From an uncultured Ruminiclostridium sp. (GTDB taxonomy: Bacteria > Bacillota > Clostridia > Oscillospirales > Ruminococcaceae), in the NCBI GenBank assembly GCA_910579265.1, contig CAJTTE010000020.1, positions 1 through 48,471 of the forward strand: 48,471 nt of DNA, in the 5' to 3' direction. Made by a program: the position numbers and the translations under genes. The notes beneath the pieces are model-generated. The model was not told where the DNA came from and searched no databases. It saw only the letters and a program-made list of their open reading frames with translations. Position 1 is the stretch's first letter. Each line of letters begins with the position of its first letter. Of the stretch, positions 1 to 9,364 are shown in pieces.

Positions 1-82
1 CTTTCTCTCAATATCTTTTTTTCGATTGTCCAATATCTATTGTAGCTCTACAGATCATGGTTAATAGTAAAGGAAAAGATGC

Positions 83-111
83 TTGACAAACTGCGGTGAA
101 TTCACTATAAT
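83..111 (+). promoter_or_regulatory. Sigma-A type promoter of the two-component operon
   Basis: A perfect TTGACA (83-88) and a perfect TATAAT (106-111) are separated by 17 bp. They lie 83 bp upstream of the histidine kinase start, which has an AAAGGAG ribosome binding site at about 180-187. The match is to both consensus hexamers, so strong basal transcription is expected. Confidence 0.85.
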
Positions 112-193
112 TAAGGCTAAAATGTATTTTCCGGCTAATGACAGCCTGTAAAAAAAGAAAATCCGGTTTGTTTTTAAGTTAAAGGAGATTTTA

Positions 194-2236
194 ATGTTAA
201 GTTTTATTGCGAAAGCAACGGTGACGGAAGCGATTATTTTTTTATCATATATACTGATTTGTACGGCGCTGTTTAAAAGGCGGTTTTCGATGCCTACCAC
301 CGTGCTTGTATTCGGGGCTGCATCGGCCGTTATAGCAGGATTACAGGCGGCGCTTATGCTGTCGGGAGAAGAAACCCTTGCGCTTACGCTTTTACCGCTT
401 ACGGCTTACCTTCCGTTTTCGGTTCTGCTGTATTTTTTATCGGACTGCGGAGTGTTCGAGACGGCGGCGTTCTGTTCCGTCGGAATGCTGGACGTTTTGA
501 TTCTAAAGTCGCTGAGCAGGATTATCAAAGGATTTATCATTTTGAATAACAAGAATAGCCTTGCTCCGATGTACACGATGGCGAATGTGATTATTGCTCT
601 CGCTGCGGCGGGATTGGTATTTATTGCTTTCAGGTACATAGGAAAAGCATTTAGGTTCTGCATTACGGATAACCGTCAGAATCGGCTGCTATTGTCAGTG
701 CCGATAACTCTGGTATTTCTTATGATGTCTTACTTCCTGAACAGTACGACCGATATTATAGCGCTGATTTTCACAATGCTGATAGCGCTGTCGGTATTTC
801 TGATTGTCGCTAAGCTTTTAGACTCCACGACGGAGCTTATACGGACTAAAAGCTCGGAAAAGAAAATGTCCGAATATATGGAAATTCAGAGGCAGGGCTA
901 TGACAGATTAGTCCGTAAAATGGAGGCGGGCAGAGTATACCGTCATGATATGCGGCATCACCTCACGGTGATCGAAGGGCTTGTCAGGCAGGGAGAGTAT
1001 GAAAGGGTCATTGAATATACCGATAAAATGAACGGTACGCTTGACGAGCTTGAATGCATTAGCTATTGTAAAAACCCAGAAATCAACGCGGTTCTGTCGG
1101 AATATATAAGCCGCGCGGGGAAGTCGGGATGTAAAGTAACGGTGCAAAAGATTGCATTGACGGATAATCTGCCTTTTTCCGAGGACGATGTGTGCATGGT
1201 GATAGCAAACTCCGTTGAGAACGCAATAAACGCCTGTAACAAGCTTCCCGGGGAACAACGGTATATAAACATCTCGGTGGAATGTGTGAATAACCGCAGG
1301 CTTCTTATTTCGGTAATAAATCCATGCCCGGATACTCTTGAGTTTGACGCGAACGGGCTGCCGGTTGTCGACGAACATTCGGAGGAGCACGGTATAGGAC
1401 TTCGTTCGGTAAACCGAATCGCCGAAAAATACAACGGTTTTCTGCAATGTAAGCTGGAGAACGGCGAATTCGTGATGCACGCGGCATTGTTTCATAAAGA
1501 GGATATGTCCGGTGAGAAAAAGACAAGATCGGGGAACATCCCAAAACGGGCGGTTTCTTCTCTGCTCGGTCTCGGATTGGGAGCAATTATTATACTCAAC
1601 GTATTTCCTTCGGCGGCGAAAGCGGCGTCTTCTCTTTTACCGATAAATATCCGCACGATAAGGAGCTTTACTCTCGGCTGGGGCGACAGCTCCATAAGCA
1701 TGGAGTATCCCGAAGTTGACGGAAACGGTTCGGAGCAGATCAACGGCGCGGTGACGAACTACGTCAATGAAGCAAAGGAAAAGTTTTTGTGGTACTTCAG
1801 CCGTAAATATAACGGATATGTGGCGGAAGATATGCGCTATACCGTTATACGAGATGATGATAAATATTTTATCGTACAATTCAATGTGACGATAAACGCA
1901 GGCGGTTCTATGGATTACAGCCGGTGGATAGTTTTTGATAAATCCGCAGGAAAGGTGCTTGAGCTTGGGGACCTGTTCAAGGAGGACAGCGATTATATAG
2001 GAGTAATCAGCGCCGAGATACTTGATCAGATGAAAATGAAAAACGAAAGCTACGGCGGAAGCTTCTATATTGACGGTGACAACGCTTTCACCGCAATAAG
2101 CGAGGACGCAAATTTCTATATAGATTCTTTTGACAGGCTTGTTATAGTATTCGACGAGTATGAGGTAGCACCCGGAAGTATGGGCCGCCCCGAGTTTTAT
2201 ATTAATAAACAGATCTTTGAAGAAATTATGAGGTGA
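194..2236 (+). CDS. GHKL sensor histidine kinase with C-terminal extracellular RsiV-like (DUF3298) domain
   Basis: 680 residues. The first ~215 residues form about six to seven hydrophobic segments. A coiled linker is followed by the AgrC-type H-box YRHDMRHHL with His251, an N-box NSVENAINAC (residues 339-348) and a G-box HGIGLRSV around 399-406, so this is a GHKL kinase of the AgrC/VirS class. Unusually, the protein continues: a new transmembrane segment (about 453-474) precedes ~205 residues ending in a stretch ANFYIDSFDRLVIVFDEYEV plus APGSMGRPEFYI. That motif matches the C-terminal domain of anti-sigma factor RsiV (DUF3298), which binds lysozyme in Bacillus. With this topology the tail should lie outside the cell. 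The response regulator follows after 4 bp. The kinase core is certain; the ligand role of the tail is inference. Confidence 0.9.
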   Translation: MLSFIAKATVTEAIIFLSYILICTALFKRRFSMPTTVLVFGAASAVIAGLQAALMLSGEETLALTLLPLTAYLPFSVLLYFLSDCGVFETAAFCSVGMLDVLILKSLSRIIKGFIILNNKNSLAPMYTMANVIIALAAAGLVFIAFRYIGKAFRFCITDNRQNRLLLSVPITLVFLMMSYFLNSTTDIIALIFTMLIALSVFLIVAKLLDSTTELIRTKSSEKKMSEYMEIQRQGYDRLVRKMEAGRVYRHDMRHHLTVIEGLVRQGEYERVIEYTDKMNGTLDELECISYCKNPEINAVLSEYISRAGKSGCKVTVQKIALTDNLPFSEDDVCMVIANSVENAINACNKLPGEQRYINISVECVNNRRLLISVINPCPDTLEFDANGLPVVDEHSEEHGIGLRSVNRIAEKYNGFLQCKLENGEFVMHAALFHKEDMSGEKKTRSGNIPKRAVSSLLGLGLGAIIILNVFPSAAKAASSLLPINIRTIRSFTLGWGDSSISMEYPEVDGNGSEQINGAVTNYVNEAKEKFLWYFSRKYNGYVAEDMRYTVIRDDDKYFIVQFNVTINAGGSMDYSRWIVFDKSAGKVLELGDLFKEDSDYIGVISAEILDQMKMKNESYGGSFYIDGDNAFTAISEDANFYIDSFDRLVIVFDEYEVAPGSMGRPEFYINKQIFEEIMR

Positions 2237-2240
2237 ATGT

Positions 2241-2963
2241 ATGATCGAAATAGCATTATGTGATGATAATGCCGAGGATATCAGACTCCTCAAATCCTTT
2301 ACCGAAGAGTTTGCCGCCGAGCATCCGGAGTATCCTATCCGGTTGCAGGCATTCAGATCCTCGGAGGAGCTGCTTGAGCATATTGAGGGCAGCGGCGGAT
2401 TTGATTTGTATATCCTTGACATTGTAATGCCTGAGATATCGGGGATCTGTCTTGCCGAAAAGATACGAAGCCGCGGTGAATGCGCGGAGATCCTGTTTTT
2501 AACCGTTTCGCGTGAGTATGCGGTGGACGCGTTTTCGGTTCACGCATGCGGATATCTGCTGAAGCCTGTGTGCAAGGCGGATTTTGACAGAGAACTGCTA
2601 CGCGCCGTTCAGAAGCTGATTGTTCACGAGAAAAACGCGGCGTTGGTCGTCAAAACCAAGGAAGGTATGCGGCGTATACATCTTAACAAGCTGGTAATGA
2701 TCGAAAGCTTTAATCATATGCGTATGCTGACTTTGTCCGATAACAGCGTATTGGAGACTCCGGCAACTCTTTCGGAGCTGTTCGCCCAGCTTTGCGAGCA
2801 CGAAAATTTTTATATGCCGCACCGCGCATATATTGTGAATCTGGATTATTCGATGGGGATAAAACGATACGGGCTGTTGATGTTCGGCAACCACTGGATA
2901 CCCATACCGAGAAAGCAGTATTCGACCGTGCAGGGAGTTTTCTCGAATTATTTTTTTAAATAA
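2241..2963 (+). CDS. LytTR-family response regulator (AgrA/VirR class)
   Basis: 240 residues. The N-terminal receiver (about 1-120) has the acidic pair in ALCDDN and the phospho-acceptor Asp60 in LYILDIVMP. The C-terminal LytTR DNA-binding domain (about 135-240) includes the typical FYMPHRAYIVNLDY and PRKQYS stretches. It starts 4 bp after the kinase stop, with GAGGTG overlapping the kinase end as ribosome binding site, so the two are co-translated. LytTR regulators bind paired direct repeats about two helical turns apart; such a pair lies 86 bp downstream of this gene, in front of a promoter reading towards the large surface protein gene. That gene is therefore a likely target. Confidence 0.92.
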   Translation: MIEIALCDDNAEDIRLLKSFTEEFAAEHPEYPIRLQAFRSSEELLEHIEGSGGFDLYILDIVMPEISGICLAEKIRSRGECAEILFLTVSREYAVDAFSVHACGYLLKPVCKADFDRELLRAVQKLIVHEKNAALVVKTKEGMRRIHLNKLVMIESFNHMRMLTLSDNSVLETPATLSELFAQLCEHENFYMPHRAYIVNLDYSMGIKRYGLLMFGNHWIPIPRKQYSTVQGVFSNYFFK

Positions 2964-2969
2964 CGCAAT

Positions 2970-3017
2970 ACGCGATCACTTCGAGGATCAAGGCCTCTTA
3001 GTGAGCGCGTTTTTTTC
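2970..3017 (+). terminator. Rho-independent terminator of the two-component operon
   Basis: ACGCGATCACT (2970-2980) pairs with AGTGAGCGCGT (3000-3010) with one mismatch. A run of T follows directly. It lies 7 bp after the response regulator stop. Confidence 0.85.
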
Positions 3018-3048
3018 TTTGCGCGAAAACTTTTTAAGACAGTTGCCG

Positions 3049-3113
3049 TTTCACGCAAAAAAGAAGCTCTTTCACGAAAAGATATTGATTCCGGTTTTTT
3101 GTTTAGGTATAAT
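3049..3113 (+). promoter_or_regulatory. Promoter with upstream direct repeat, candidate LytTR-regulator target
   Basis: TTGATT (3085-3090) and TATAAT (3108-3113) are 17 bp apart. Just upstream are two copies of TTTCACG at 3049-3055 and 3070-3076, exactly 21 bp apart, with the second copy ending 8 bp before the -35. Two direct repeats on one DNA face next to the -35 is the usual arrangement for LytTR activators such as AgrA and VirR, and the CAC-containing half-site resembles the VirR box. Regulation by the adjacent response regulator is inferred. Confidence 0.6.
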
Positions 3114-3504
3114 TAAGTTAAAGTGAAATTAATTCCCAGATGGGTGTTTTTTTAATGGAAGTATGTTTAAAAAAGCCTGAGAATTCTGTCCGGCAAAGCA
3201 TTCAGAGTATTTAGGATATAAATGTTAGAAAATCAGACGGTGTTATGTTATATGTGAAAGCTTACGGGCGGGAGTCATACATACGAATTGTCCGTATTTT
3301 AAGAGCGCGGCGATCCTCCGAAGCGGGAAATATGAATTCCGGCATATGAGGGGCATTTATTTAACGATCCGGATGGAATTGATTTTTCGGACAAATCGCC
3401 GAAGAAAATGATATCGTCGGTTACGGCGAGTGCATTGGCGCCGATTGCTTATCTGCGTTCGACATGCCTAAAAGGATGAATGCTGCGGCGCGGTTATCCA
3501 CATC

Positions 3505-3636
3505 GGTGAGTGCGGCGCGAAGGGTGACAATATCCCTTATGTGTTTGACAGCAACGGCATTCTTATGATAATCGGCGCGGGCGCCATTGCGGATTATGCA
3601 GAATGCATATGGCAAAGAGCGATATTTATGCCATAA
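3505..3636 (+). pseudogene. Remnant of a BspA-like leucine-rich-repeat surface protein gene
   Basis: One frame reads GECGAKGDNIPYVFDSNGIL followed by MIIGAGAIADYAE and then a stop. This resembles the CG-x-NLTWTLDSNGTLTISGTGAM-DY opening module of BspA-type leucine-rich-repeat surface proteins, a very common clostridial family. No start codon or ribosome binding site precedes it, and stops interrupt both sides. I read the whole 3.12-3.73 kb stretch as a decayed surface-protein gene or leader between the promoter at 3.1 kb and the intact surface gene. The family match rests on one short module. Confidence 0.45.
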
Positions 3637-3739
3637 TAAAATTATCAGATATCTCTGCCCTCCATGAAGCAAAATGCCGCAATTACGGCAAATTTCAGAG
3701 CTTTTTGGGGCATTTTTAAATTTGACCGGGGTGTGAATT

Positions 3740-6700
3740 ATGAAACAGTATATGACTTTTAACCAGGATATGACTTTAAAGAGGCGTTTGCCAAAAGCGG
3801 CAGTATGCGCAGTACTGATAATCGCTATGCTTTGGGGTATGGTGCCGAACAATTTGCTTACGGTTAAGGCTGCGGTAGCCCCGACTCTTACGGTCTCCCT
3901 GGGAACGCTGTGGAAGTATTCTCAGAGCGGCGACGCCGATTCTGTAGCGTATTCAAATGGTACGACGTCCTCTGCGGCTATGACGGCTGCTAAAAGCGGA
4001 AATACGATCATACTTAAGGAATCGTCGGCGAACAAGAATTACAGCTGGGGCTATGTGCCGATCGTCGTTTCCGTGAACGTTCCGGCTAATACGACTTATC
4101 AAACGACAATGCATTTTAATATCACGGGCAACCCGAATAAGAGCAGCAGCAGAAGCTCGGCCTTGGCTTTTGTGGAGCTGTTTGACCTCGGCTCCACGGA
4201 TAAATCGTCAAGTCTTACATTCAACACGAACGCAAAAAAGGAATACGAGCATTCAAGCAGCTATACGCTGACTCGCGACTCAAGAGAAACAAATGATTTT
4301 ACCGGCAGCGGCAGCGTTTCGGTCAGCTTTGAAAACAATTCTTCCTCCGAAAAGACGATATATCATTACTTCGGATTTTTCTCGGGGTGCAGCAGCGCAA
4401 CCAAATACACGCATCAGGTTGAGGCAAAATGCGCGCTCAGCTTTGGAAAGCTCGTTGAGAGCGGCGCGGCGCCGGTCATAAATGTAAAAAGCTCGGATAT
4501 GCGCTATAATGTTAATAACACTAAACGGGATTCGTACTCAAAAGACAACTTTGTGACCGAACAAGCTCTGAAAGAAATGAATTCTACCGATTGGCAGAAT
4601 GTGATGCTTTTGAATGTCGCCGATACCGTGACGGATGCGGTTTGGAGAGAACGTTTATGTATGTCCGGAAATACGACCAATACGATCTCATTTTCCGTGA
4701 AGAGCGATTCTACCGTCGCAAAGATGTCTTACGTCCCGTTTTCCGTACCGATAACGGTACCCGCTTATACCGAAAGGACATATTATCTTTCCTTCAAGAT
4801 AGATTATGAAAGGAATACAAAATCGGGGACGGGCTTTTTTGCCGAGCTTATAGAGGGCGGCGTGCCGAACAGCTTCAACACCTCGGCAAGCGCGAATATG
4901 ACAGGGAATACAAAGCTGAGAGTGTATTCCGACGGGGGCGACGCCCATTCCGGCAGCGTGACCGTGCCGCTGACCTTGTCAAACGATACGGACAGCGCAA
5001 AAACCATGTATGGGGATTATGTCTTTTTCGCCGGTTTTCGTCCCGTAGGATTGTATTATCCCGATCCTGTCTATAACCTGACCCTTGAAAATATAGGATA
5101 CGCGTCCTACGATGACGCCTATTACGCGGCGATAGACGCTCCCAACTGCACCTACACCCATAACAAGAAGATCACGGCGGGCAGTGATTATAACGCGACC
5201 GTTACCGCAAATACGGGCTACACACTCCCGAGTACGATAACCGTCAAATGCAACGGCGCTGCTATGTCCGCAAGCCAATATACATGGAACAGCGGCACGG
5301 GCAAGCTGTCGATAGCCGCGAAAAATATAAGAGGCGGCATATCCGTCGCCGTAAACGCCGTTCCAAACAAATACGCCATTACATACAGCGGACTGACGGG
5401 CGCGACGCTTTCCACAAAGCCGACAACGCATACCTACGGCACGGCGACCACGGTCGGAAACCCGACAAAAGCGGGCTACACCTTCGCGGGCTGGAAGGTG
5501 AACGGCGGCGCGACCGCGACCAAAAGCCTTACGCTGGGTGCGACCGCTTATACCGCCAACATCTCCCTTGAAGCCACATGGACGGTAAACAAATATAACG
5601 CGACCTTCAGCGGCACGAACGTCACCAAATCCACCGGCTTCGGCACAAACACGGTCACATATAATACCGTGTGGACGGGCAAATTTACCGCAAACACGGG
5701 CTGTGACCTGCCAAAAAGCATCACCGTGACGGTGGGCGGCACTACTCTCGCAAGCTCGAAATATACTTATACAAGATCCGGTTCAACGGGAACGGTGACG
5801 ATAGCCGCCGCAAACGTTACCGGCGCTGTTACCGTCACGGTAGGCGGTACGTTAAAGAAATACGATGCTGCACTCAGCGGCACAAACGTCACCGCATCTT
5901 CCGGCTTCGGCACGGGAACAGCGACCTATAAAACCGCATGGACGGGAACGCTGACGGCTGCAAGCGGCTACGTTCTGCCCGACAGCATAACCGTCAAGGT
6001 CGGCGGAACAACACTTTCGACCTCTAAGTACACTTACAGCAAATCCACGGGCAAGGTGACAATAACGGCGGCTTATGTCACCGGAAATATCACGATCACC
6101 GCCGAGGGACATAAGCACAGTTATACTTCGACAGTGACCACCCCCGCGACCTGCACGACCAACGGCGTGAGAACCTATACTTGCAGCTGCGGTCACAGTT
6201 ATACGGGGACGATCACCAAAACGGGGCACACTTACTCGAACGGGTGGACTGAGGACGAAACTTATCATTGGCATGTCTGTACAAAATGCGGAGCAGCGGG
6301 TACAAAAAGCTCTCATGTCTGGAATGACGGCGTGGTGACGACAGAGCCCACCGAATGGTCAACGGGAGTAAAGACATTTACCTGCACAACCTGCTTCGCA
6401 ACCAAAACCGAGACGGTAGCCATGCTTGATCACACACATAATATCACGGATAAAGAGGGTGAATGGAGCGGCTCGGATGACGACGAGCACTGGCACGAAT
6501 GTAACGATAACTGCGGCGAAAAGGTCGATCCCGAGCCCCATATTTTAAAGCAGACGGATCATAAAGACCCTACCTGCACCGAAAAGGGCTATACAAAATA
6601 TACCTGCGAGAAATGCGGTCATGTGATAACCATGGATATAGAAGTCATGGAGCATAATTTCAGTAACGAATGGACCTATGACGATACAAGACACTATCAT

Positions 6701-8710
6701 GTCTGCACGCTCTGTCATACCGAAACAAGCGGTACGGAAGAGCACAGGTGGGATAGCGGAACGGTAGAGAAATTCCCAGACTGCACCAATACGGGTGTTA
6801 TGCGTTACGAGTGTATTGTCTGCGGCGCGAATAAAACCGAGTTTATTCATGTTGAAGCGGAAGCTCACGATTGGGGCGATTGGAAAATAGTTGCCGATCC
6901 GACAATGGAAAGCAAAGGAGAGATACAAAGCGTTTGCAGAATAAACCCGGAACACGTTAAGACCGACGAAATACCTCCGCTTACCGACAAGGATTTCTGG
7001 ATATTGATCGATTCGGCAGATCCGAGCTGCACGGAGGAAGGTTATGAAGTCTACGAATGCGAGTACGGACAAGTAACGATAACAATTCCGGCAACGGAGC
7101 ATATTCCCGTAACCGATAAACGCGTTGAAGCTACTTGCACCAAAACCGGGTTGACCGAGGGAAGTCACTGCGGAGTTTGCAGCGAAGTGCTTATTATGCA
7201 GGAGGTTATTAGCGCGCTCGGACACGATTGGAGCAATAGCGAGATCACAACTCATCCCACATGCACCGATGACGGCGTTAAGACATTCTTTTGTTCTCGC
7301 TGTGCCGAAACGAAAAAAGATGTTGTTTTGGCGAATGGACATTCGAGGGTAATCGATGAGGCTATTGCGGCGACTTGTACGGAAACGGGCAAAACTGCGG
7401 GAAGTCATTGTTCCGTATGCGGCAAGATAATTAAGGCACAGGAAAGTATTCCCGCTCTCGGTCACAGTTGGAATGACGGTGTTATTACTACCGCTCCCAC
7501 AGAGAATACGGCAGGTATAAGAACTTACACCTGCACCGTTTGCGGCGCGACTAAAACGGAAGCGATAGCGCCTCTTGGTCATACGCACGACTGGAGCAGC
7601 AGCTGGAGCAAGGATGATACATATCATTGGCACGACTGTCTGAACGATTGCGGTGAGAAAAAAGACGAGGCGGTTCACTTATGGGACGGCGGAGCGGTCA
7701 CAAAGCAGCCCACGGCTGATGCGGAGGGAGAAAAAACGTTTGAGTGTACCGTCTGCGGCATGACCAAAACAGAAATAATTCCCGCAAAGGGTGGTTCAAC
7801 CACACCCGAGAATCCGGATAATCCTGATAATCCCGACAATCCAAATAACCCTGATAATCCTGATAATCCTAATAATCCAGATAATCCGGATAATCCAGAT
7901 GATCCAGATAATCCAGATGATCCGGATAACCCCGAGAATCCCGATACCCCCGACAAGCCAAATACTCCGGGCGAGCCGGATAAAACGGATAAGCCGGATA
8001 AGCCGAGTCCACCCGATGATATCAATAACGGAAAAATTTCTAAGGAGGTTCAGCCGGGCGAGAACGCTCCAAAGACAGAGCTGCCCACTACCCTTGACGA
8101 ACTGATTAAGGCAATTTTGACTTCCGAAGAGCAGGAAACGGTCAAGGACGGGATCAATATCAAAATAGTCCTGACTGTCGAAGATGCAACGGAAAAAGTT
8201 TCCGCTGCTGATAAGACGGCAGTTGAAAACAAGATCGGCAATCTGACCGATTATAAACTCGGACAATATCTTGATGTAAATCTGTTGAAGATCATCGGTG
8301 ACAGCCATGAAAAGGTAACCGAAACTAACGCGCCGATCACAGTCGTATTTGAAGTTCCCGAAAAGCTGCGGGGAAAGACAGAGTATTCGGTGATCAGAAT
8401 TCACGACGGCGAAATAACGGTTCTGCCTGATTTGGATAAGGACGTTAACACCGTGACTATAGAAACCGACAAATTTTCTACTTATGCATTGGTATACAGC
8501 GAAAAGGCAAGCAGCACTCCGCCGGACGAAAGCAAACCGAGCGACGGGGATGATCCCGGCACGACCTCAAGCGGAGAAAGCTCTGATCCAAACGGAAGCG
8601 GCGCAGGCGGACAGGACCGTAATCCGTCAACAGGAGCAGCGGTATCGTTTATTTCTTTTATGACAGTGCTCGCGGTTCTTACGGAAACAATCAGACGCAA
8701 AAGAAAGTAA
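3740..8710 (+). CDS. Large cell-wall-anchored surface protein with duplicated N-module, InlB-type and CxxC repeats
   Basis: 1656 residues. A signal peptide (about 1-45) has a basic start and a hydrophobic core. Two related modules follow (about 46-245 and 250-460), sharing the pattern YVPFSVPITVPA / YVPIVVSVNVPA and a later FAELIE / FVELFD. Next come an InlB B-type repeat (KAGYTFAGWKVNG) and two copies of a ~95-residue module with GTNVT, TVGGTTL and SKYTY. Residues ~791-1350 are about a dozen His/Cys modules of the CT..G...YTC..CG type. A low-complexity Pro-Asp-Asn linker (~1353-1430) and a C-terminal domain (about 1430-1600) precede the sortase-like signal NPSTG (1628-1632), a hydrophobic helix and RRKRK. 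It is an exported, probably wall-linked adhesin or matrix protein; the ligand is unknown. The Cys pairs may bind metal or form disulfides. The only ribosome binding site is a weak GGGGTG. Confidence 0.93.
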   Translation: MKQYMTFNQDMTLKRRLPKAAVCAVLIIAMLWGMVPNNLLTVKAAVAPTLTVSLGTLWKYSQSGDADSVAYSNGTTSSAAMTAAKSGNTIILKESSANKNYSWGYVPIVVSVNVPANTTYQTTMHFNITGNPNKSSSRSSALAFVELFDLGSTDKSSSLTFNTNAKKEYEHSSSYTLTRDSRETNDFTGSGSVSVSFENNSSSEKTIYHYFGFFSGCSSATKYTHQVEAKCALSFGKLVESGAAPVINVKSSDMRYNVNNTKRDSYSKDNFVTEQALKEMNSTDWQNVMLLNVADTVTDAVWRERLCMSGNTTNTISFSVKSDSTVAKMSYVPFSVPITVPAYTERTYYLSFKIDYERNTKSGTGFFAELIEGGVPNSFNTSASANMTGNTKLRVYSDGGDAHSGSVTVPLTLSNDTDSAKTMYGDYVFFAGFRPVGLYYPDPVYNLTLENIGYASYDDAYYAAIDAPNCTYTHNKKITAGSDYNATVTANTGYTLPSTITVKCNGAAMSASQYTWNSGTGKLSIAAKNIRGGISVAVNAVPNKYAITYSGLTGATLSTKPTTHTYGTATTVGNPTKAGYTFAGWKVNGGATATKSLTLGATAYTANISLEATWTVNKYNATFSGTNVTKSTGFGTNTVTYNTVWTGKFTANTGCDLPKSITVTVGGTTLASSKYTYTRSGSTGTVTIAAANVTGAVTVTVGGTLKKYDAALSGTNVTASSGFGTGTATYKTAWTGTLTAASGYVLPDSITVKVGGTTLSTSKYTYSKSTGKVTITAAYVTGNITITAEGHKHSYTSTVTTPATCTTNGVRTYTCSCGHSYTGTITKTGHTYSNGWTEDETYHWHVCTKCGAAGTKSSHVWNDGVVTTEPTEWSTGVKTFTCTTCFATKTETVAMLDHTHNITDKEGEWSGSDDDEHWHECNDNCGEKVDPEPHILKQTDHKDPTCTEKGYTKYTCEKCGHVITMDIEVMEHNFSNEWTYDDTRHYHVCTLCHTETSGTEEHRWDSGTVEKFPDCTNTGVMRYECIVCGANKTEFIHVEAEAHDWGDWKIVADPTMESKGEIQSVCRINPEHVKTDEIPPLTDKDFWILIDSADPSCTEEGYEVYECEYGQVTITIPATEHIPVTDKRVEATCTKTGLTEGSHCGVCSEVLIMQEVISALGHDWSNSEITTHPTCTDDGVKTFFCSRCAETKKDVVLANGHSRVIDEAIAATCTETGKTAGSHCSVCGKIIKAQESIPALGHSWNDGVITTAPTENTAGIRTYTCTVCGATKTEAIAPLGHTHDWSSSWSKDDTYHWHDCLNDCGEKKDEAVHLWDGGAVTKQPTADAEGEKTFECTVCGMTKTEIIPAKGGSTTPENPDNPDNPDNPNNPDNPDNPNNPDNPDNPDDPDNPDDPDNPENPDTPDKPNTPGEPDKTDKPDKPSPPDDINNGKISKEVQPGENAPKTELPTTLDELIKAILTSEEQETVKDGINIKIVLTVEDATEKVSAADKTAVENKIGNLTDYKLGQYLDVNLLKIIGDSHEKVTETNAPITVVFEVPEKLRGKTEYSVIRIHDGEITVLPDLDKDVNTVTIETDKFSTYALVYSEKASSTPPDESKPSDGDDPGTTSSGESSDPNGSGAGGQDRNPSTGAAVSFISFMTVLAVLTETIRRKRK
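7801..7965 (+). repeat. In-frame Pro-Asp-Asn coding minisatellite
   Basis: Imperfect 9-bp units of the form AATCCTGAT/AATCCCGAC/AATCCAGAT code for an NPD/NPN tract. Codon variation between units suggests an old, drifting array. It forms the flexible, probably wall-spanning linker of the surface protein. Length variation between strains would be expected. Confidence 0.85.
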
Positions 8711-8857
8711 TTCCGCATTTCCGGAGATTATCTCAGATTTTTTAAATAACTCAGCAACGCGCCTGTTGGCAGGTCATACAGGAGCCGATATTCCAAGTGG
8801 TAAAGGAAGGGTAATGGTAGATCCCCTCCCGACCGGTTTCGGGCCCTGCAAGCCCAA

Positions 8858-9091
8858 ATGCCGCAAATCCGGAAAGGGTTGTGTGACGATGATAAACGAT
8901 GCTCCTACGGGGGCAGGTATAGTCCGAGAAATGCTTACGGAAAGCGCGAAGCCCATAATATCTGCGCCAAAACCTGCGAGGAATGCGAGGAAAAATTGGC
9001 GGCGATGATAGCGCAGGTCAAGGCTGACATCAAGGTGGGGAAAGAGCGGTTGAAAACGGTGAACGGATCGTTCAGCCTTGAAACTCGATAA
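8858..9091 (+). CDS. Possible small Cys-rich protein, may be degraded
   Basis: Up to 77 residues, with the protein-like stretch CDDDKRCSYGGRYSPRN, then ICAKTCEECEEKLAAMIAQV and a helical Lys/Glu-rich tail. The C-x3-C-x2-C spacing suggests a zinc-binding or disulfide mini-domain. No ribosome binding site precedes the ATG at 8858. An overlapping frame (8766-9008) contains GFGPCKPKCRKSGKGC, so the original gene may have been frameshifted between the two. Two hairpins follow. I do not recognise the family; it may be a pseudogene. Confidence 0.35.
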   Translation: MPQIRKGLCDDDKRCSYGGRYSPRNAYGKREAHNICAKTCEECEEKLAAMIAQVKADIKVGKERLKTVNGSFSLETR

Positions 9092-9121
9092 CGAATCGTT
9101 ACCGAATTGAATTAAAGCCAT

Positions 9122-9154
9122 TGACGGTATCTCGTGAAACACGAGATACCGTCA
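9122..9154. terminator. Perfect 15-bp hairpin, no T-tract
   Basis: TGACGGTATCTCGTG (9122-9136) and its exact complement (9140-9154) enclose a three-base AAA loop. No T-run follows on either strand, so it may be an RNA stability element or a relic rather than a terminator. Confidence 0.6.
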
Positions 9155-9186
9155 TAGAGGGGATACAGATGAATACCCCATAATAA

Positions 9187-9222
9187 AATAATGACGGGAC
9201 AAAACCTTCCGTCATTATTTTT
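9187..9222 (+). terminator. Rho-independent terminator
   Basis: AATAATGACGG (9187-9197) pairs with CCGTCATTATT (9209-9219), followed by TTT. Together with the hairpin at 9122 it closes the surface-protein region. Confidence 0.75.
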
Positions 9223-9364
9223 AATGTAAAAAATTGAGCCGCAGTAAACAAAGAATACGGCAGCACATAAATAACCCGACCTAAAACGGGTTGTCCTTTA
9301 AAATTTCCGAAACGGTAATTTTAAAGATGAAACAACGAAATGTTACGGCATACATTCAAAAATG

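Noticed and set aside
7796..8404. Minus-strand ORFs of 116 and 202 codons across the Pro-Asp-Asn linker
   Set aside because: They are low-complexity shadows (Gly-Leu-Ser and Ile-rich) of the repeat on the coding strand, without ribosome binding sites.
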